In this document: one piece after another, positions 1 to 13,788 of the stretch
Position numbering within the stretch: position 1 is the stretch's first letter
How the letters are laid out: every line of letters starts with the position of its first letter
Assembly (NCBI GenBank): GCA_019915135.1
Contig: JAHLMK010000027.1
Span: 186,001-250,000, forward strand
Direction of reading: 5' to 3'
Length of the DNA: 64,000 nucleotides
DNA from: Strobilurus pachycystidiatus
Lineage: Eukaryota > Basidiomycota > Agaricomycetes > Agaricales > Physalacriaceae
The notes under the pieces: generated by a model
What the model saw: the letters and a program-made list of their open reading frames with translations, nothing else
Database searches by the model: none
What the model was told of the DNA's origin: nothing
Made by a program: the position numbers and the translations under genes

Positions 1-590
1 GCAATTCCGACATCGACGTTCGACTCCAGGCTGACATTTCACCCTTGCCTTTCGACACGCAACGCATCCAATGTTGCACTCGTCCTGGATCCCCCTCTTG
101 AGGCAAACATCGCAAGGCCTGGAGCATTTTAGCACTAGCGCAGAGGCAGACCACACAGGGACCTACTCTCCCTGATTGCACTTGACCTTATCCCGTCTGA
201 TTGAGGCGGTTGAGTCCAATATGTATAGAGAAGAGCCTAGACACCATTACGCACCGGCAACCTGAGCATGCCTGTAAGCAGATCACGATCGAAATTAGTG
301 TGGCGGCAACAAATACAGCTGTTGTAATTTCACCAGTCCTGTTTTGGGAAGTTGGGCAGCCTTTGTCACTGCCAAAGCATGCTGTAGTGCTCTGTGAGTA
401 GCCATTCCGTCCATGTTCGGATTCATGGTCGATGTTCAGAAACAAGCGAGTCCAATATCCTATTTTGGAAGAATGCTCTGGTCTGCAGTATGCAGTATCG
501 CTAATACTATAGCTGTCGGCTGAGCCACGGGACCTATTCATTTCATGTCGCCAAGCGCCTTACATACAGATGCGAGGTAGATAAGAGAGA
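1..590. other. No confident gene at left edge
   Basis: I see no recognisable domain here. One minus-strand reading frame (541 to 188, about 117 codons) has a hydrophobic run around TAVFVAATLISIVICLQA that could be a membrane segment. It has no family resemblance that I can name and could be an exon of a gene or chance. Confidence 0.3.
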
Positions 591-2612
591 TTAAATTTTG
601 AGAAACGACATGAACTCGAATCGTTGCAGACTCTGTTCCGGGTACTTCAACTCCCAGCACACAAATTCCCCTCGGAGACCTTCATCCAGAACGGCATCAA
701 TGACATGAGAGTACGGTTTGGGATTGCTGGGTGTGACAGTGAAACCCTTCTCTGACCTCTGTCGAAATTCTGCCGCCGTTTCGAAGCCAATCCTCCACAG
801 GTCCGCTTCAGAACGTGTTTTCATGTCTCTGTCAGGAAAATACTGCACCACTATGACGAGCGGGTAGTTGGCATTTTCAGAGAATTGCTGCAGGTACTGA
901 ATCTTTGTTTGCCTGAGCCAGTTTCGCTGGTAGAATAACTTGATCATGACCCGATGACGCAAATATGCAAGGTCTTGGTCAGATAGCGGCGGCGTTCGGA
1001 AAGCTGTGAGAGGAGATGAGCTACTGCGCGGCGCGCCTGATGCTTGAAGACGAGCACCTCTTCTCCGGTCCTGGTAATGAGCGCATTTTACGCGATGACC
1101 CTCTTTCCAAGCCTTTTTTTGACATTTGACTGAGCAGAACAAGGCTAATCGACACCCCGAACACTCTTTAGAACTCTTGTTGACGCACTGAAAGTAATAC
1201 CAGTCAGGTATACAGATGATTATATTGAATAGACTGAAACCTGACTGAAACGCACCTCCAGATTCGAGCAGGGACGAGGAGATAGTGGAATGCCAACTAG
1301 TGTGAGATTGGTGAGATCCTTCTGAATCTCTTCGATGCACTTGCGCGCAGCCAAGTAAGAATCCCAAAGCGACGTGCTGTCAGATGTGTGTTGGATGTTC
1401 CGCCGCGTTAACCGTCTACAAGCCTTGGCGGCTAGGTGAAAAACGGATCGGTGAATCAGACTGACTTCCACGGTCTGGAAGAAACCAGTCACAACTTCAA
1501 CGACAGGCGCGCCAGGGTTCGGTAGCTCGGCGGAGATGATCGAGATGACCTCGAAAGCATGACGCTCCAAAGATTCAACCATAGCTTCGGGATAGCCCCC
1601 ACTAATCCCAGGGCGCTCGAAGTTCCAAAAGTATGAGATGCAAACTTGGATGCACCGCCGTTGGTTCGACTCTATGACCTTCCATCCCACTTCGTCCCCA
1701 TCGCTGGGAGTCAAAATGAGACGTTCAAGATACAGGAATATCAACGAAATGATCCTGTGATTATGCAGTTCGTCGTTGAAGCTGTCCGAACCTGCTGACA
1801 GGACAAGCATCATCTCCAGCGTATTGACAGTGATACCTAGAGGATCCTTGATGTCCAGAAATCCTAGACGAGTGAAAATAGCGTAGCGGATACTACTAAG
1901 ACGAGCAGGCTCCATCCCTGTGAAGATGTCGCGTCTACGAAGCTGCTGCAGCATCGAGTTACGGCCGTCAGATTTAGTCCGATCGGTCATGACGCTCATT
2001 GAGTTCGCAACCATCCCTCCCAATTGATTGTCGCCATCGTCATACTCTCCTAGAAGAGTATTGATCCACAGATGAGAGAAGCAGTACGCCACCTCATAGA
2101 GGCACTCGGCCATGACTGAGATAAGGTAGGGTGCCATGACGTCGACCAACTTGAGCATTGCGAATAACGTGTCGTGGATGTGCTCTGGCGCGCGCGCGTC
2201 TATAAAGTGACGCGATGCCTCCGACAGATCGAGGACATATGCTCGTATGAAGAAGCACATCCATTGGCATATTAGCGGCCAATCGCGTTTTAGGGCAGGT
2301 ATGGACCCTGGGTCCAGAAGTACGGCCCGCGCTGCAAGCGAGGTTCGCAATGCCGCCATGCATCGTTGAGCAGTGGAGACTTGGTCGAACTTCAATTTTC
2401 CGCGCGCGTGGTATTGGGGATATCCAGCGTCCACGGCTTCCGCAGCATGATGCTTTATCCCAGAGAGAATGGTCAAGAAATAGCTAGGTCGAATCTGACA
2501 TCTTTTGGCCAACTCCTCGATGTCCGAGATTGAACCTCCTGCAGCCAAGATCTATTCAGGAGTGAGCAGATTTGACGCTGAGGCGCATCCTCTTTACCTG
2601 CGTTCGCTGCAT
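591..2612 (-). CDS. MYND-type zinc finger protein
   Basis: Three exons on the minus strand. A short first exon begins with ATG at 2612-2610 and is spliced at about 2597/2552. The long second exon carries an all-helical region of about 430 residues. A 68-nt intron (1188-1255) then joins into the zinc finger, which spans the splice site: CSNLEC, then CSGC, FCSVKC and HRVKC, the C-x4-C / C-x2-C / C-x3-C / H-x3-C pattern of MYND fingers. About 190 residues without a known domain follow. Helical region plus C-terminal MYND is a common, expanded arrangement in Agaricomycetes; MYND fingers generally bind proline-rich partner peptides, and the cellular role here is unknown. The frame stays open throughout. 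The start is the least certain part because the long exon has no early ATG of its own. Confidence 0.72.
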
Positions 2613-2892
2613 GAATCCGAATGTTTAGTCGCAGGTCATCTACTGGTAATGGTCAACACAGAAGGTGATTTGATAGCTGGATCGCGATAAGATTAGTGGC
2701 CCGTGTTTGTTGTCCTGTCCAATCTGTCCAGAAGACCAATGCAGTGAGAGAGATCAAAGATGGAGCGCTCTCCGTGACAAATCCAATTGTAGTGTTGAAG
2801 CATGGTGGAAGACTTGACGATGTGAGACACTGATAGGCCGGTAGAGTAAGTCGCCCCAATTCTCATAAACTCTCCAAGAAAAAATGCGACAT

Positions 2893-2977
2893 GGCCTGAT
2901 GGTCTAGTAGTATGATTCCTTGTTAGGGTTGAACAACCGATTCGAGGAGGTCCCGGGTTCAATTCCCGGTCAGGCCC
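2893..2977 (+). tRNA. tRNA-Pro (AGG) with intron
   Basis: The acceptor stem GGCCTGA (2893-2899) pairs perfectly with TCAGGCC (2970-2976), with C as discriminator base. The D arm begins TGGTCTAGTAG. The anticodon stem CCTTG/CGAGG closes a loop containing TTAGGG, giving anticodon AGG. The T arm is CCGGG-TTCAATT-CCCGG. About 13 extra bases sit just 3' of the anticodon, at the canonical nuclear tRNA intron position. No CCA is encoded, as expected for a eukaryotic tRNA. Confidence 0.9.
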
Positions 2978-3091
2978 ATTCAATTTTGCGATTGGCATCT
3001 TTTTGGCTGAAGATTAGGGTGGCGACGTGGCGCAGTGGTACTCTATATTCTACCGCCGTATACCCACGCATTTTCATTAGTGTATGCCATC

Positions 3092-3422
3092 TAGGGTGGC
3101 GCAGTAAACCTCGGCCGTCCGTTTGAAACCGTTACTTACCAACCTCCCTTTTGGCCTAGGTTTCAATACTGTTACTAACGGTTTCGATACCAGCACGCGA
3201 TGTGCACACGTGATGGGCGCGCCGCCTTCCCGCCCCTTCCCCGCCCTCTTGTTGCCGCCCTCAGGCTTGCCCAGCAGTGGCGCGGCCATCACGTGCAATT
3301 ATCACGTGCTGGTATTGAAACCTCCAAACCTACCCATCAACCTTTCGAAACCGTATCGATACCGTTGAAAACCGCAGTAAACCCGAGGTGTATCAAAACC
3401 TTGGGTTTACTGCGCCACCCTA
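3092..3422. mobile_element. hAT-like MITE with 8-bp TSD
   Basis: A 331-bp non-coding insert begins TAGGGTGGCGCAGTAAACC (3092-3110) and ends with the reverse complement of it (3404-3422). The terminal inverted repeats are therefore 19 bp and perfect. It is flanked by direct copies of ATGCCATC at 3084-3091 and 3423-3430, an 8-bp target-site duplication. Eight-base duplications and YAGGG termini fit the hAT superfamily. The interior has no transposase frame and is partly self-complementary (two ATCACGTG-type segments and repeated GAAACC motifs), so this is a non-autonomous miniature element. It lies about 280 bp upstream of the chosen FunK1 start codon. Confidence 0.85.
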
Positions 3423-3702
3423 ATGCCATCCTAATATGCGATTCAGTGCGGTCCGGCGCGGCAAGGACGACTTTCACCGAGAAAGGCAAGAGGCCCTGGC
3501 CCACGCCCACGTGTTGCAACTTGTTCTCGATCGCCATTGTTCGCAACTGTTCACAACGCGCTATGATTCACAACAAAGGACTAATAAAATGTCCCTCATT
3601 GCACTGTCACATGATCAACTGCTGCTTGCCTTCAACCACATCCTACACCAACTTTGCTTTGACTTCCCGTCGTCTAACCCACACCCTATTCTCCACTGCA
3701 CA

Positions 3703-6480
3703 ATGCCAGATTCTATCTCCAACGACCCCTGTGGCTCCGATACCACCGAGGTACTCACATCTACCGACAATGATTTCGTGACACCTATAATTCGACCTCG
3801 ACCTCCCCACACGCCCAATCCCGCACCCATCAAGCACCTTTTGGACCAAGCAGCCAACTCCACTCCTTTCAGCCAAGGCTCCGCTGGTTGCTCGCGCTCT
3901 GACGACGATGTTGAGGACGATGTGTCATACGTCCGCAATGAAAATCTCAAACACGATTTGGAGCGTTACAGCGTCTTCGTTGACATCGAGGACTTTATGG
4001 TGACAGTCCTTCATCTTCCGAAGGACTGGCGAGCTGTCTACCAGACCGAAATTACCCGTGTCGTCCAATATAGCCGTTTCAAGGAGAAACTGGAGGCTTA
4101 CCTTGAGCTTTGTGGGCAAGGCACCCTCAAGGAGCAAGCGCTGTACGAACCTCTCGCGGAATTGAACAACATCGTACTGGATATCATTGACAACGACAAA
4201 GGCATCGAACTGGGCGATCGACTTCGCTTCTACAGGAACGACCCCAAGAGACTCGTCGGCGGCTCATTCAACGTCGCCGGCCTTAGCCCCGACCCCGTAC
4301 ACGCTTTTGAGAGCTTGCTCAAGGGATCTTTGGACCACGACCACCATCTGAAAGCCGTGAGAGGAGAGGACGATTCGCTCCTCAAATTTGGATTTGCATG
4401 GATCATGGCCGCCCACCTGCTCGAGGTCAAACACACGGGCAAAGCGCTTTATGATGGACATAAATCCCCACGCATTTTGTGCAATGGTGAGTAACTCGTC
4501 TCTGCAGGCTGTCGCCTAGACTTCTGACCACTTCCCATAGGTAAAGACCCGAAAGACACTCATCGCCCCCCAGCCCTACCAACGTCGTCCAAAGGACGGT
4601 CTGGATGTGGATCTTCCAAGAAAAGAAAGGCAGATGGCACCCTTTCCTCTTCATCGTCCAAACGATCTCGCCTGACTCCGAGTACCGGTGCGCCTGTCGA
4701 TGGCAACCCTTTGCTCCCCGCAATTTCTGAAAACAAGGAAGCGTCGTCGCTGCCACAGACAGTGGTCGACCCCGGAGTACAGACAGCTCGTTATGCATCT
4801 GAGCAGCTTTCTGTTCCCGCTATGCGTTCCGACTGCACGATGACGTTGGTCGACCGCGAACGCATACAACTCCAACATTACAACCACAGCACCATCTTGA
4901 TTTCCAACGCCATATCTCTCAACGAAAAAGCCGACATTGAAAAATATGTCGGCCTTTTGCTCGGCTTCCGGCTTCTCACATTGCGCCAGCGGGGAGTTCT
5001 CGATATCATCAACCACAACGCCGAGTTTCTCAAGGCCTTTGACCGCTACACACGTCAGACGAGTTGTGTACCTGGGAAGCGCCTTACCGGCGGGGACCAT
5101 GACGCTGTTTTCTACGGCATGACCTTCACGCTGAACCGCCAGGATCCTAGCAAAGAATTCGACGTCACTTTAGGGCGCATCATCTCCCGTGAGCCGGGGA
5201 TCATTGGGCGCTCGACTGCTACCCTTCACGCGACGTCGAGCAAGTGGCCCGACAAATGGCTGGTCATCAAAGTCAGCTGGCCAGGCGAGCAACGCACATC
5301 CGAGCACGAGCTTCTCCAGGCAGCTATTGCAGCAGCTGAGGCAGAGGCTAAATCGGGCGAACGCCATTGGGTTTTGGATCACCTGCCCAATCTCCTTCAC
5401 TCAGAGGACCACTTTCCTGATAAAGACTCGACGGTGGGACGCGTGGCGGAACTCGTCCTCAATGCGACCTTTGCCGACAAACAAACATACACCTATGAGA
5501 GGCGTCCTCTTCGTATTACTGTACACGAACTGTTGTTCCCGATCCAAAGCCTTCCGACAGGTAAGGAAGTCGCTCAAGTGATTTTGGATGTCATGCAATG
5601 TGCGTTTCCTCAGTTTGTTGGGTAGTCCCTGTTCTGACCATCCAATTCCACAGGCCACAAATGGCTGTATGATATCCCTGGAGTTCTTCACCGAGATATC
5701 AGCCTGAGCAACATCATGTACCGCTATGATAAACACAATCGTCTATGCGGCGTCCTGAACGACTTTGACTTGTCGTCATTCCGCAGAGATCTTGAACTGG
5801 GAGCGTCGATCACCTCACTCCAGCGCACTGGGACTCCTCCGTTCATGGCGGCAGATCTCTTGAGCCCACCTGCAGAGCGTGTCCGACCTCCCAAACACGT
5901 TTACCGCTACGACTTGGAGTCCTTTTTCTTCGTTATATTTGTCATGTCGTACCGGTTCTGTCTCGCCAAGGACAGCGAGCCCAATGTTGCCCCCGCGAAG
6001 AAACTCGATACGGATCGGATCCCTCCCGCCTTTCCTGACCGTTTCCTTCGGGGAACAGAGTGTCCTATCGCTGACGTGGATGCGTGGTTCGACCAATCCA
6101 GGTCGTGGAACGAGATTGGGGCGCTCAAACTAGGATTCTTCAACAACAGGCCTGACTTTCAAGCCGTGTCGCCGGGCTTCGAGTTGTTTGCTCCTTGGGT
6201 GAAGAAGATGCACAGGATGCTTGCACGTGGATATGCAGCTCGGACAAAATACCAGAACGAAATCGACGATGACGGAGCGCGACGAGGAACGGCGAGGCAC
6301 AGCAGGCAGATGCTTGCTTTCTATGGCGGGAAACCGCCAGCACAAATGGCGCCCGCGCCAGCACCTCCGCCCGCCTTTGATATCGTCACTCTAGGCGGAC
6401 ACGTTGAGTACGCTCAGTTCCTCTATGGGGGCGTTGAAGTTGCCGGAAAATATGACCTTCGCTTGCGGTCTGTAGAATAA
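3703..6480 (+). CDS. FunK1 family protein kinase
   Basis: Three exons joined by introns 4487-4540 and 5600-5653, both GT-AG and in phase. I use ATG 3703; the same frame is open upstream with ATGs at 3592 and 3436, so the N-terminus could be longer. The C-terminal half is a kinase fold: a candidate beta-3 lysine in VIKVSW, the catalytic loop HRDISLSNIM spanning the second splice junction, and NDFDLSS in place of the DFG motif. The HRDIS/DFD variants and overall size (about 890 residues) are typical of FunK1, a fungal-specific kinase family expanded in multicellular fungi. Substrates are not known. A Ser/Pro/Lys-rich linker and a disordered N-terminus precede the kinase. Nothing looks broken. 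Confidence 0.85.
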
Positions 6481-6845
6481 GGGACATTGTTTGTACTATT
6501 ACAAGGACTGCAGTAATTGAAGGTACTTAGCTTCGATATGAACTTTGCAGTGTACAGTACTGTGCTACTCTGTGACGACTCGGACCATGCTACGAGTTGC
6601 AGTGAGTGCGCAGTGCGGCGAGCGCCGCGAGGCCACTCATTCAATCATCAATAATCATATCATGAATCATGATAATTCAGTGAGAAGACCTGCGCGGACT
6701 ACTTTTGCATCGAGAGGACGTGCTCAAACTGAACTAACCAGTGCATGATATAATAATTACAGTATGTACAGAAAGCAAGCAGAATAGCAATGATACAACT
6801 ATAGAACAGTTCCAAGATAAGTGTACAAGCACGAAAATTCGCCGT
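6481..6845. other. Intergenic, no gene seen
   Basis: Convergent intergenic space between the FunK1 stop and the stop of the BAH gene. A small AT-rich inverted tract (around ATCATGAATCATGAT, 6656-6671) is present, but I see no coding signal or RNA gene. Confidence 0.5.
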
Positions 6846-8185
6846 TCATATCGCATTACCACAGCGCGGACATGTATACGCCTCCACCCCCTCAACCGTC
6901 GCATCTGCCCACATGATCGGAGCAAGCTCCTTCTTCTTGGATGGCACCGTGAGTATGACAGCAGGTGCACTGGGCGCGATGCTTTCAAGTTCAACAAGAC
7001 TTTTCTTCTGTTTCTTCTTCGGCGACACCTCTACTTCCGCCGTCCCTAAGTCCTCCTCCGCAAATGCAGAATCACCCAAAGCCCTCAGGACCTCTGTGCG
7101 CGCCTCAGTCACCTCCCGGACGTTTCCCACTATCCCGAACCGTCCGCCCCGCACGATTGGCTGTCCAGCGGCAGCGAGGACCTCTGGGGATACCCCTGTG
7201 AGAAGGTCCTTTTGAAAATCGGCGGGTTTCAATTTCGACGACGAGGAGAGTACGCGTTGGATAGCGAGCCAGTCCATGAAGGGCTTTGCGGTGGAGAGCT
7301 TACTTGGATGTGGGCGTTTACGACGATGCGGTAAAGGCGGGGAGTCTTCCGGGCTGAAGGCGGGCGGGGCGGGCGAGAGGCAGCGGGCATGCCACCAGTG
7401 CATGCAAGACGCGTTCGGACAGAGATGCATCTCCTCGCACGGGTGATACGCGCCACACCTTCGCGTCTCCGGCCTCTTCGGCTTGCCCTTGCCCTTGCCG
7501 TCGTCGACATCCGCCACGCACGCAAACGGCAGCGGCTTCGGGCGGACACTGCGCGTTCCGCGCTCGTAGTCGTACCGCGTCCAGAAGCCTTCGTCGGCGA
7601 TGCGCGCAGGAGCGAGATCGAGCTCCTCGTAGCGCGTCACGGGGACGACGCCGTCGATGGTGGCGTGGTGGATGATGTCCAGATGGTCCGAGAATATACG
7701 CTCGTAGCCGCAGAACGAGACTGACGAGGACGAGGACGAGGACGATGGCAGGGAAGACGCGTACGCCTTGACGACGCTGGACAGATCCGCCGGCGAGTAG
7801 TACCACTGCACCAGCAGCCAGACGTTCGTTGTGTCGGACGAGGGCGAGCGGATGCCGCGCACTTTGGCGACCCAGAAGTCGGAGAGGGCGGGGTGCTCGG
7901 GGTCGGGCGGGAGGACGAGGACGCTAGGGGCGGGTTGGGTTGGGTGGGTGGAGTTGATCAAATACACAGATGGACACACCAGTCGCCTTTATGCACTTCG
8001 TGGCTCACGGCGTCCATGTCCGTCACGACAAACCGGCCGTACGAGTCCCACGACTGGAACTCCTCCTCCGTGGGCGTCCCGTCCGCCCGCATCTCCCGAT
8101 ACTCCTTGGTGCTGGCGTAGCTCGTCCTGCTGTGTGATTTGGGCTTGGGTGTTATCCGTGTCCGGGTCTTTTTTCGCGGCGACAT
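6846..8185 (-). CDS. BAH domain protein with split PHD-like finger
   Basis: Two exons joined by a 56-nt intron (7924-7979). Splicing converts exon 1 into KGDCVLVLPPDPEHP, the usual opening strands of a bromo-adjacent homology domain (about residues 50-190, with WVAKVRGIR and a trp-rich VWLLVQWYY strand). It is followed by a cysteine/histidine cluster: CGAYHPC, LCPNASCMHWWHARC, and, more than 100 residues later at the extreme C-terminus, YTCPRCG. This resembles a PHD finger whose last zinc pair is separated by a long charged insert. BAH-PHD proteins read histones, so a nuclear chromatin role is inferred. The N-terminus is Lys/Arg-rich. The protein is about 430 residues with no disruption. Confidence 0.75.
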
Positions 8186-8408
8186 GGCTGCGGCTGGCCA
8201 GTTACGAGATTAAACTCAATCGGAACCGAGCATGTGCCCTTCGACACTGTTCCGTTTAACTCTCGTGGTCGTCGCACTTGAACATCTGCTGCAGGGTCAC
8301 ACGGCGCATGCTTTCCCCAATCAAGATCACTTATAATTCTGCGCATGTCTAGTTGTTACTTTACAATCCATATTGTCCTTTTATCTTTACAACCATTAGA
8401 TATCTCGT

Positions 8409-10438
<2,030 letters not shown>

Positions 10439-10612
10439 GGTAGGAGCTGAGCAAGAGGCGTTCTGGAAAGAGTCGATAAATATTGACGTCAGATGCGCAC
10501 GTGTCGCAAGTGTTACTCCATTTGAAGTCGAGACTTGACACTGAACAAACTCTTCCCCTGGTCTCCTTGTTAGCCCCGAGTTACTGAAGGCAGGCGCCCC
10601 CGTTCAATTGGC

Positions 10613-11560
10613 ATGGACAGCTCAGCGGGACCCCAGGCCTCTCTCGACCTGACCCATGTTATCTGTAGGCCACCTCCTCCTTCTCGACCAACCAAATCGC
10701 TCATGTCAACGGCATTCTAGACGATGATTCGTCCATATCCTCCCTTTTCCTGGCGCTGATGACACTAAGCCCAATCCTGCTTATGGTATGCGTCATCGAG
10801 CATCCCACATCCCGCACTCTCTCAACTCCATGTCTCTCAGCCCGCGTACGCAGCGCTCGCCGTCCAGACTCGCGAATTTACTATAATTGTCATGTGGGCT
10901 GGCCAATTCGCCTGTGAAGGACTCAACTGGATCATAAAGCGAGTCGTCAAGCAGGACAGACCCATCGGTGCGTTTCGATCACCATCATCGTTACTTTAAT
11001 GACATGGTTCAGCGTGCAGAGTCCATTGGGAACGGCTATGGCTTTCCATCGTCCCATAGTCAGTACATGGGCTACTTTGCCGCGTTTCTCATCTGCCACA
11101 TGCTCTTCCGACACCAATTTGTCTCTACTGGGTATCGGCTACTGGACGCGACGTGGCGCGCAACAGTGTACTCTGGGATCTCAGCTTGGGCCGGTCTAGT
11201 TGCATATTCACGGTGAATTTGAGCACACTCACTTATGTTGTCTCCGGTAACTCAAGCCCGCCTAGGTATCGTCTTGGCTACCACAACCCCCACCAGATCG
11301 GCTGGGGGTTGGCAATCGGCGTCTTCCTGGGTCTGTCTCTCTACGTTGTGGCGGAATACCTGCCTCGGCGATACCCAGAATCCGTCTTCGGTCAGATCAA
11401 AGTATTTATCATCGAGAATCCCATCTCTACTTGGCTCCAAATACGCGACGGCTGGGATGTCTGGGCGGATGGTGGTCGCGGCGAAGAATGGCAGAGATGG
11501 AGGATTGAATGGGAAAAGCGGCACCATTCATCCTCTTCAAAGATTCAGAAAAAAGAGTAA
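10613..11560 (+). CDS. CAX4: Dolichyldiphosphatase (PAP2 family)
   Basis: An ER membrane PAP2 phosphatase that hydrolyses dolichyl diphosphate released during N-glycosylation so the carrier can be reused. Five exons; introns start near 10654, 10791, 10968 (acceptor 11019) and 11216. The three PAP2 motifs are visible: KRVVKQDRP, PSSHSQ, and the last as SR-x3-GYHNPHQ after splicing. PSSHSQ rather than PSGH is typical of the dolichyldiphosphatase branch. Hydrophobic helices lie around LFLALMTLSPILLM, FTIIVMWAGQFACEGLNWI, MGYFAAFLICHMLF and IGWGLAIGVFLGLSLYVV. The C-terminus is a charged cytosolic tail ending KIQKKE. The family and order of motifs are clear. Confidence 0.88.
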
Positions 11561-12544
11561 CTTTGTGCTGTGGCCGTCATACTCTGTGTACAGTGATGGA
11601 TATTGCGGGACAACCTTTGTACACCTCCTCGGACCATCTACCGAACAAAAAAAAAGACCTCCCATCAAGCTGTCGCTACACATTTTGGACCCACTGGTCG
11701 TCGTTGTGACGGAAATGAACGAGACAGGGAAGGAACGGCCTCTCCATTCTATGGATAATGGGTCCGACGTGCGCATATCGAGAGAACGATTGAAAGTCAT
11801 CGTTGAGGTAAATAATGTAACTTAATTGCTCGAGGCTGCATCGTGCTTCCACCGCGGAAGCATCCTTTGTAGGTCTTTGAACAGTCCTTCATCTTGTCTT
11901 TCTTTTGACCTTTGTATCTTCAAAGTTAGAGCATGTGCAAAACACCGAACTGCCCAGCAATCTCAATTCTTCGGCGAGGCCGCGAAACCTCGGAACAAGA
12001 AACGCATGGACTACCCACACGCATGCGCAAAGCTAGATTCTTCTAATTGACTACATCCCATCACGTCTGACTGTTATCAAGTCATCGTGATACAAGGTTG
12101 GAGAGGCTGTGGCGTGCACACACATGATTGGAGTGGTACTAATTGCCCAGAGTTTCCCAGTCGGATACCTGCGCAGCGCACTGTACAAATGGAGCCCCCT
12201 TTCGTCAGATTATCGCTCATTTTTGGCGCTTGGACGGAGCCAGGTCGGAGGCTCAATGGGGCGAGATTGCACCGCCCGCCAAGCACGGCAGGCACCGGCA
12301 CGTTCTTAAAAGGCCAATTGATCAGGGATGCACTGATTGCTAGAACAATGGCCGGAGCGTTTTGTGCTTTAAAGGAGAAATTGGGCACTTTGATTGCACA
12401 AGGTCTCTCCTTCCTCACGACCACCGTCAATTTCCTCTTGGTAGACGCCCCTCCTTTTCGCCGCCCCGTCCATTTACAATAACACACTTGCTGGTCAATA
12501 TCACTCACCTTCGCTCACTGCATCACTCTACCATCTGGACCAAA
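11561..12544. other. Intergenic, upstream of GH16 gene
   Basis: About 1 kb without a supported gene. Reading frames on both strands are short and overlapping, with no domain similarity that I can see. The 3' part, rich in pyrimidine runs (12400-12480), is presumably the promoter and 5' leader of the first GH16 gene. Confidence 0.4.
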
Positions 12545-13788
12545 ATGCTATCCCTCACCTCTCTTTTTGTGGTTCTCCCCGTCCTCGTCAATGCCGGCTT
12601 CCGCGACATGCTCCCCCCTGCCTCTCACCACCGGCAAATTGCTCGCAATACTCCCTCGTACAAGCGCTCAAAGAAAACGACATATGAGCTCGATACCATG
12701 TACCAGGGCGAAGACTTCCTGAAGTGCGCAGCCTCCCTCTCCTATCTTACGTGTCTCAGTGCTCATCGTTCCGCAGCGAGTGGGATTTCTTTCATTGGTC
12801 GGACCCGACCAACGGCAACGTCAACTACCTCTCCAAGAAAGACGCTGTCGCTGCGGACCTTGCCTATGTTCAAGCCGATGGGACCACCGTGATTCGGGTG
12901 GATAATACGACGACGCTGACTGGTTCTAATCCTAAGCGTAATTCGTGCGTCGAATGTTCTTTCATTGGGCTTCCGAGAATTGACTGGCAATATCTCAAGT
13001 GTTCGTATCACCTCGCAGAAGACGTTCAATGGGGGCTTGTTCATCGCGGACTTCTGGACCATGCCCCATGGTTGCTCGACATGGCCAGCTTACTGGTACC
13101 TCCTATTGTCTTTTTAATCCCATGGATGATTGCTGATGATCGATTGATAGGACCGTCGGACCCGACTGGCCCGCCGGTGGCGAGATCGACATTATTGAAG
13201 GTGTCAACACTGGGACCACCAACCAGTTCACACTTCACACCAGCGAGGGTTGTACACTGGATTCAGCGACAGCGAGGACCGAGGTCTCGGCTCTTTCCAA
13301 CCTCCTCGGGACTCAATGCGCCACTATCAACGGAGACAACTCTGGTTGCGCGTTTACCGTCTCCGACCCGCGCTCCTATGGTCATGGCTTCAATGCGCAG
13401 GCGGGAGGTGTCTATGCCACCCTCTGGGACAGTACCGGCATCAGCATGTGGTTCTTCTCCCGCTGCGACATCCCCGACGACATCGAGGAGCAGAACCCCG
13501 ACCCGTCCAGCTGGGGAACCCCAGTGGCCTCCTTCCCCTTTGATGCCTGCTCCGCGGATCATTTCTACGACCACTCCATAGTCATCGACACCACGCTTTG
13601 CGGGGACTGGGCTGGTGCAACATTCTCAAACGACGGTTGCCCCGGAACATGTTCGGACTACATCAAGGATCCGTCCAACTTCCGCAGTGAGTATCTTGCT
13701 ATCGTCTCGTTGACTTGTATACTCATCAGTTGTCTTTCCAGCCGCCAAATGGGACATCAACTACATTGCTGTCTACCAGTCCTCATGA
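12545..13788 (+). CDS. GH16 family endo-beta-1,3(4)-glucanase-like, secreted
   Basis: Starts MLSLTSLFVVLPVLVNA, a clear secretion signal. After splicing the mature part carries LNEWDFFHWSDPTNG, a beta-sandwich entry motif seen in GH16, GLFIADFWTMPHGCSTWPAYW in the substrate cleft, and the catalytic GEIDIIEG (nucleophile Glu, helper Asp, acid/base Glu). The C-terminal part contains LCGDWAG and closes with WDINYIAVYQSS. At least five exons; the last intron is at about 13686-13740. Likely role: hydrolysis or transglycosylation of beta-glucan in the cell wall or in the environment. A paralogue lies 0.7 kb downstream in the same orientation. No disruption seen. Confidence 0.88.

Noticed and set aside
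2693..3298. Frames overlapping the tRNA and MITE
   Set aside because: They cross the tRNA or the MITE ends and have no coding features.
7229..7806. Arg-rich long frames opposite and beside the BAH gene
   Set aside because: Shadows of the GC-rich coding strand; the BAH/PHD frame explains the region.
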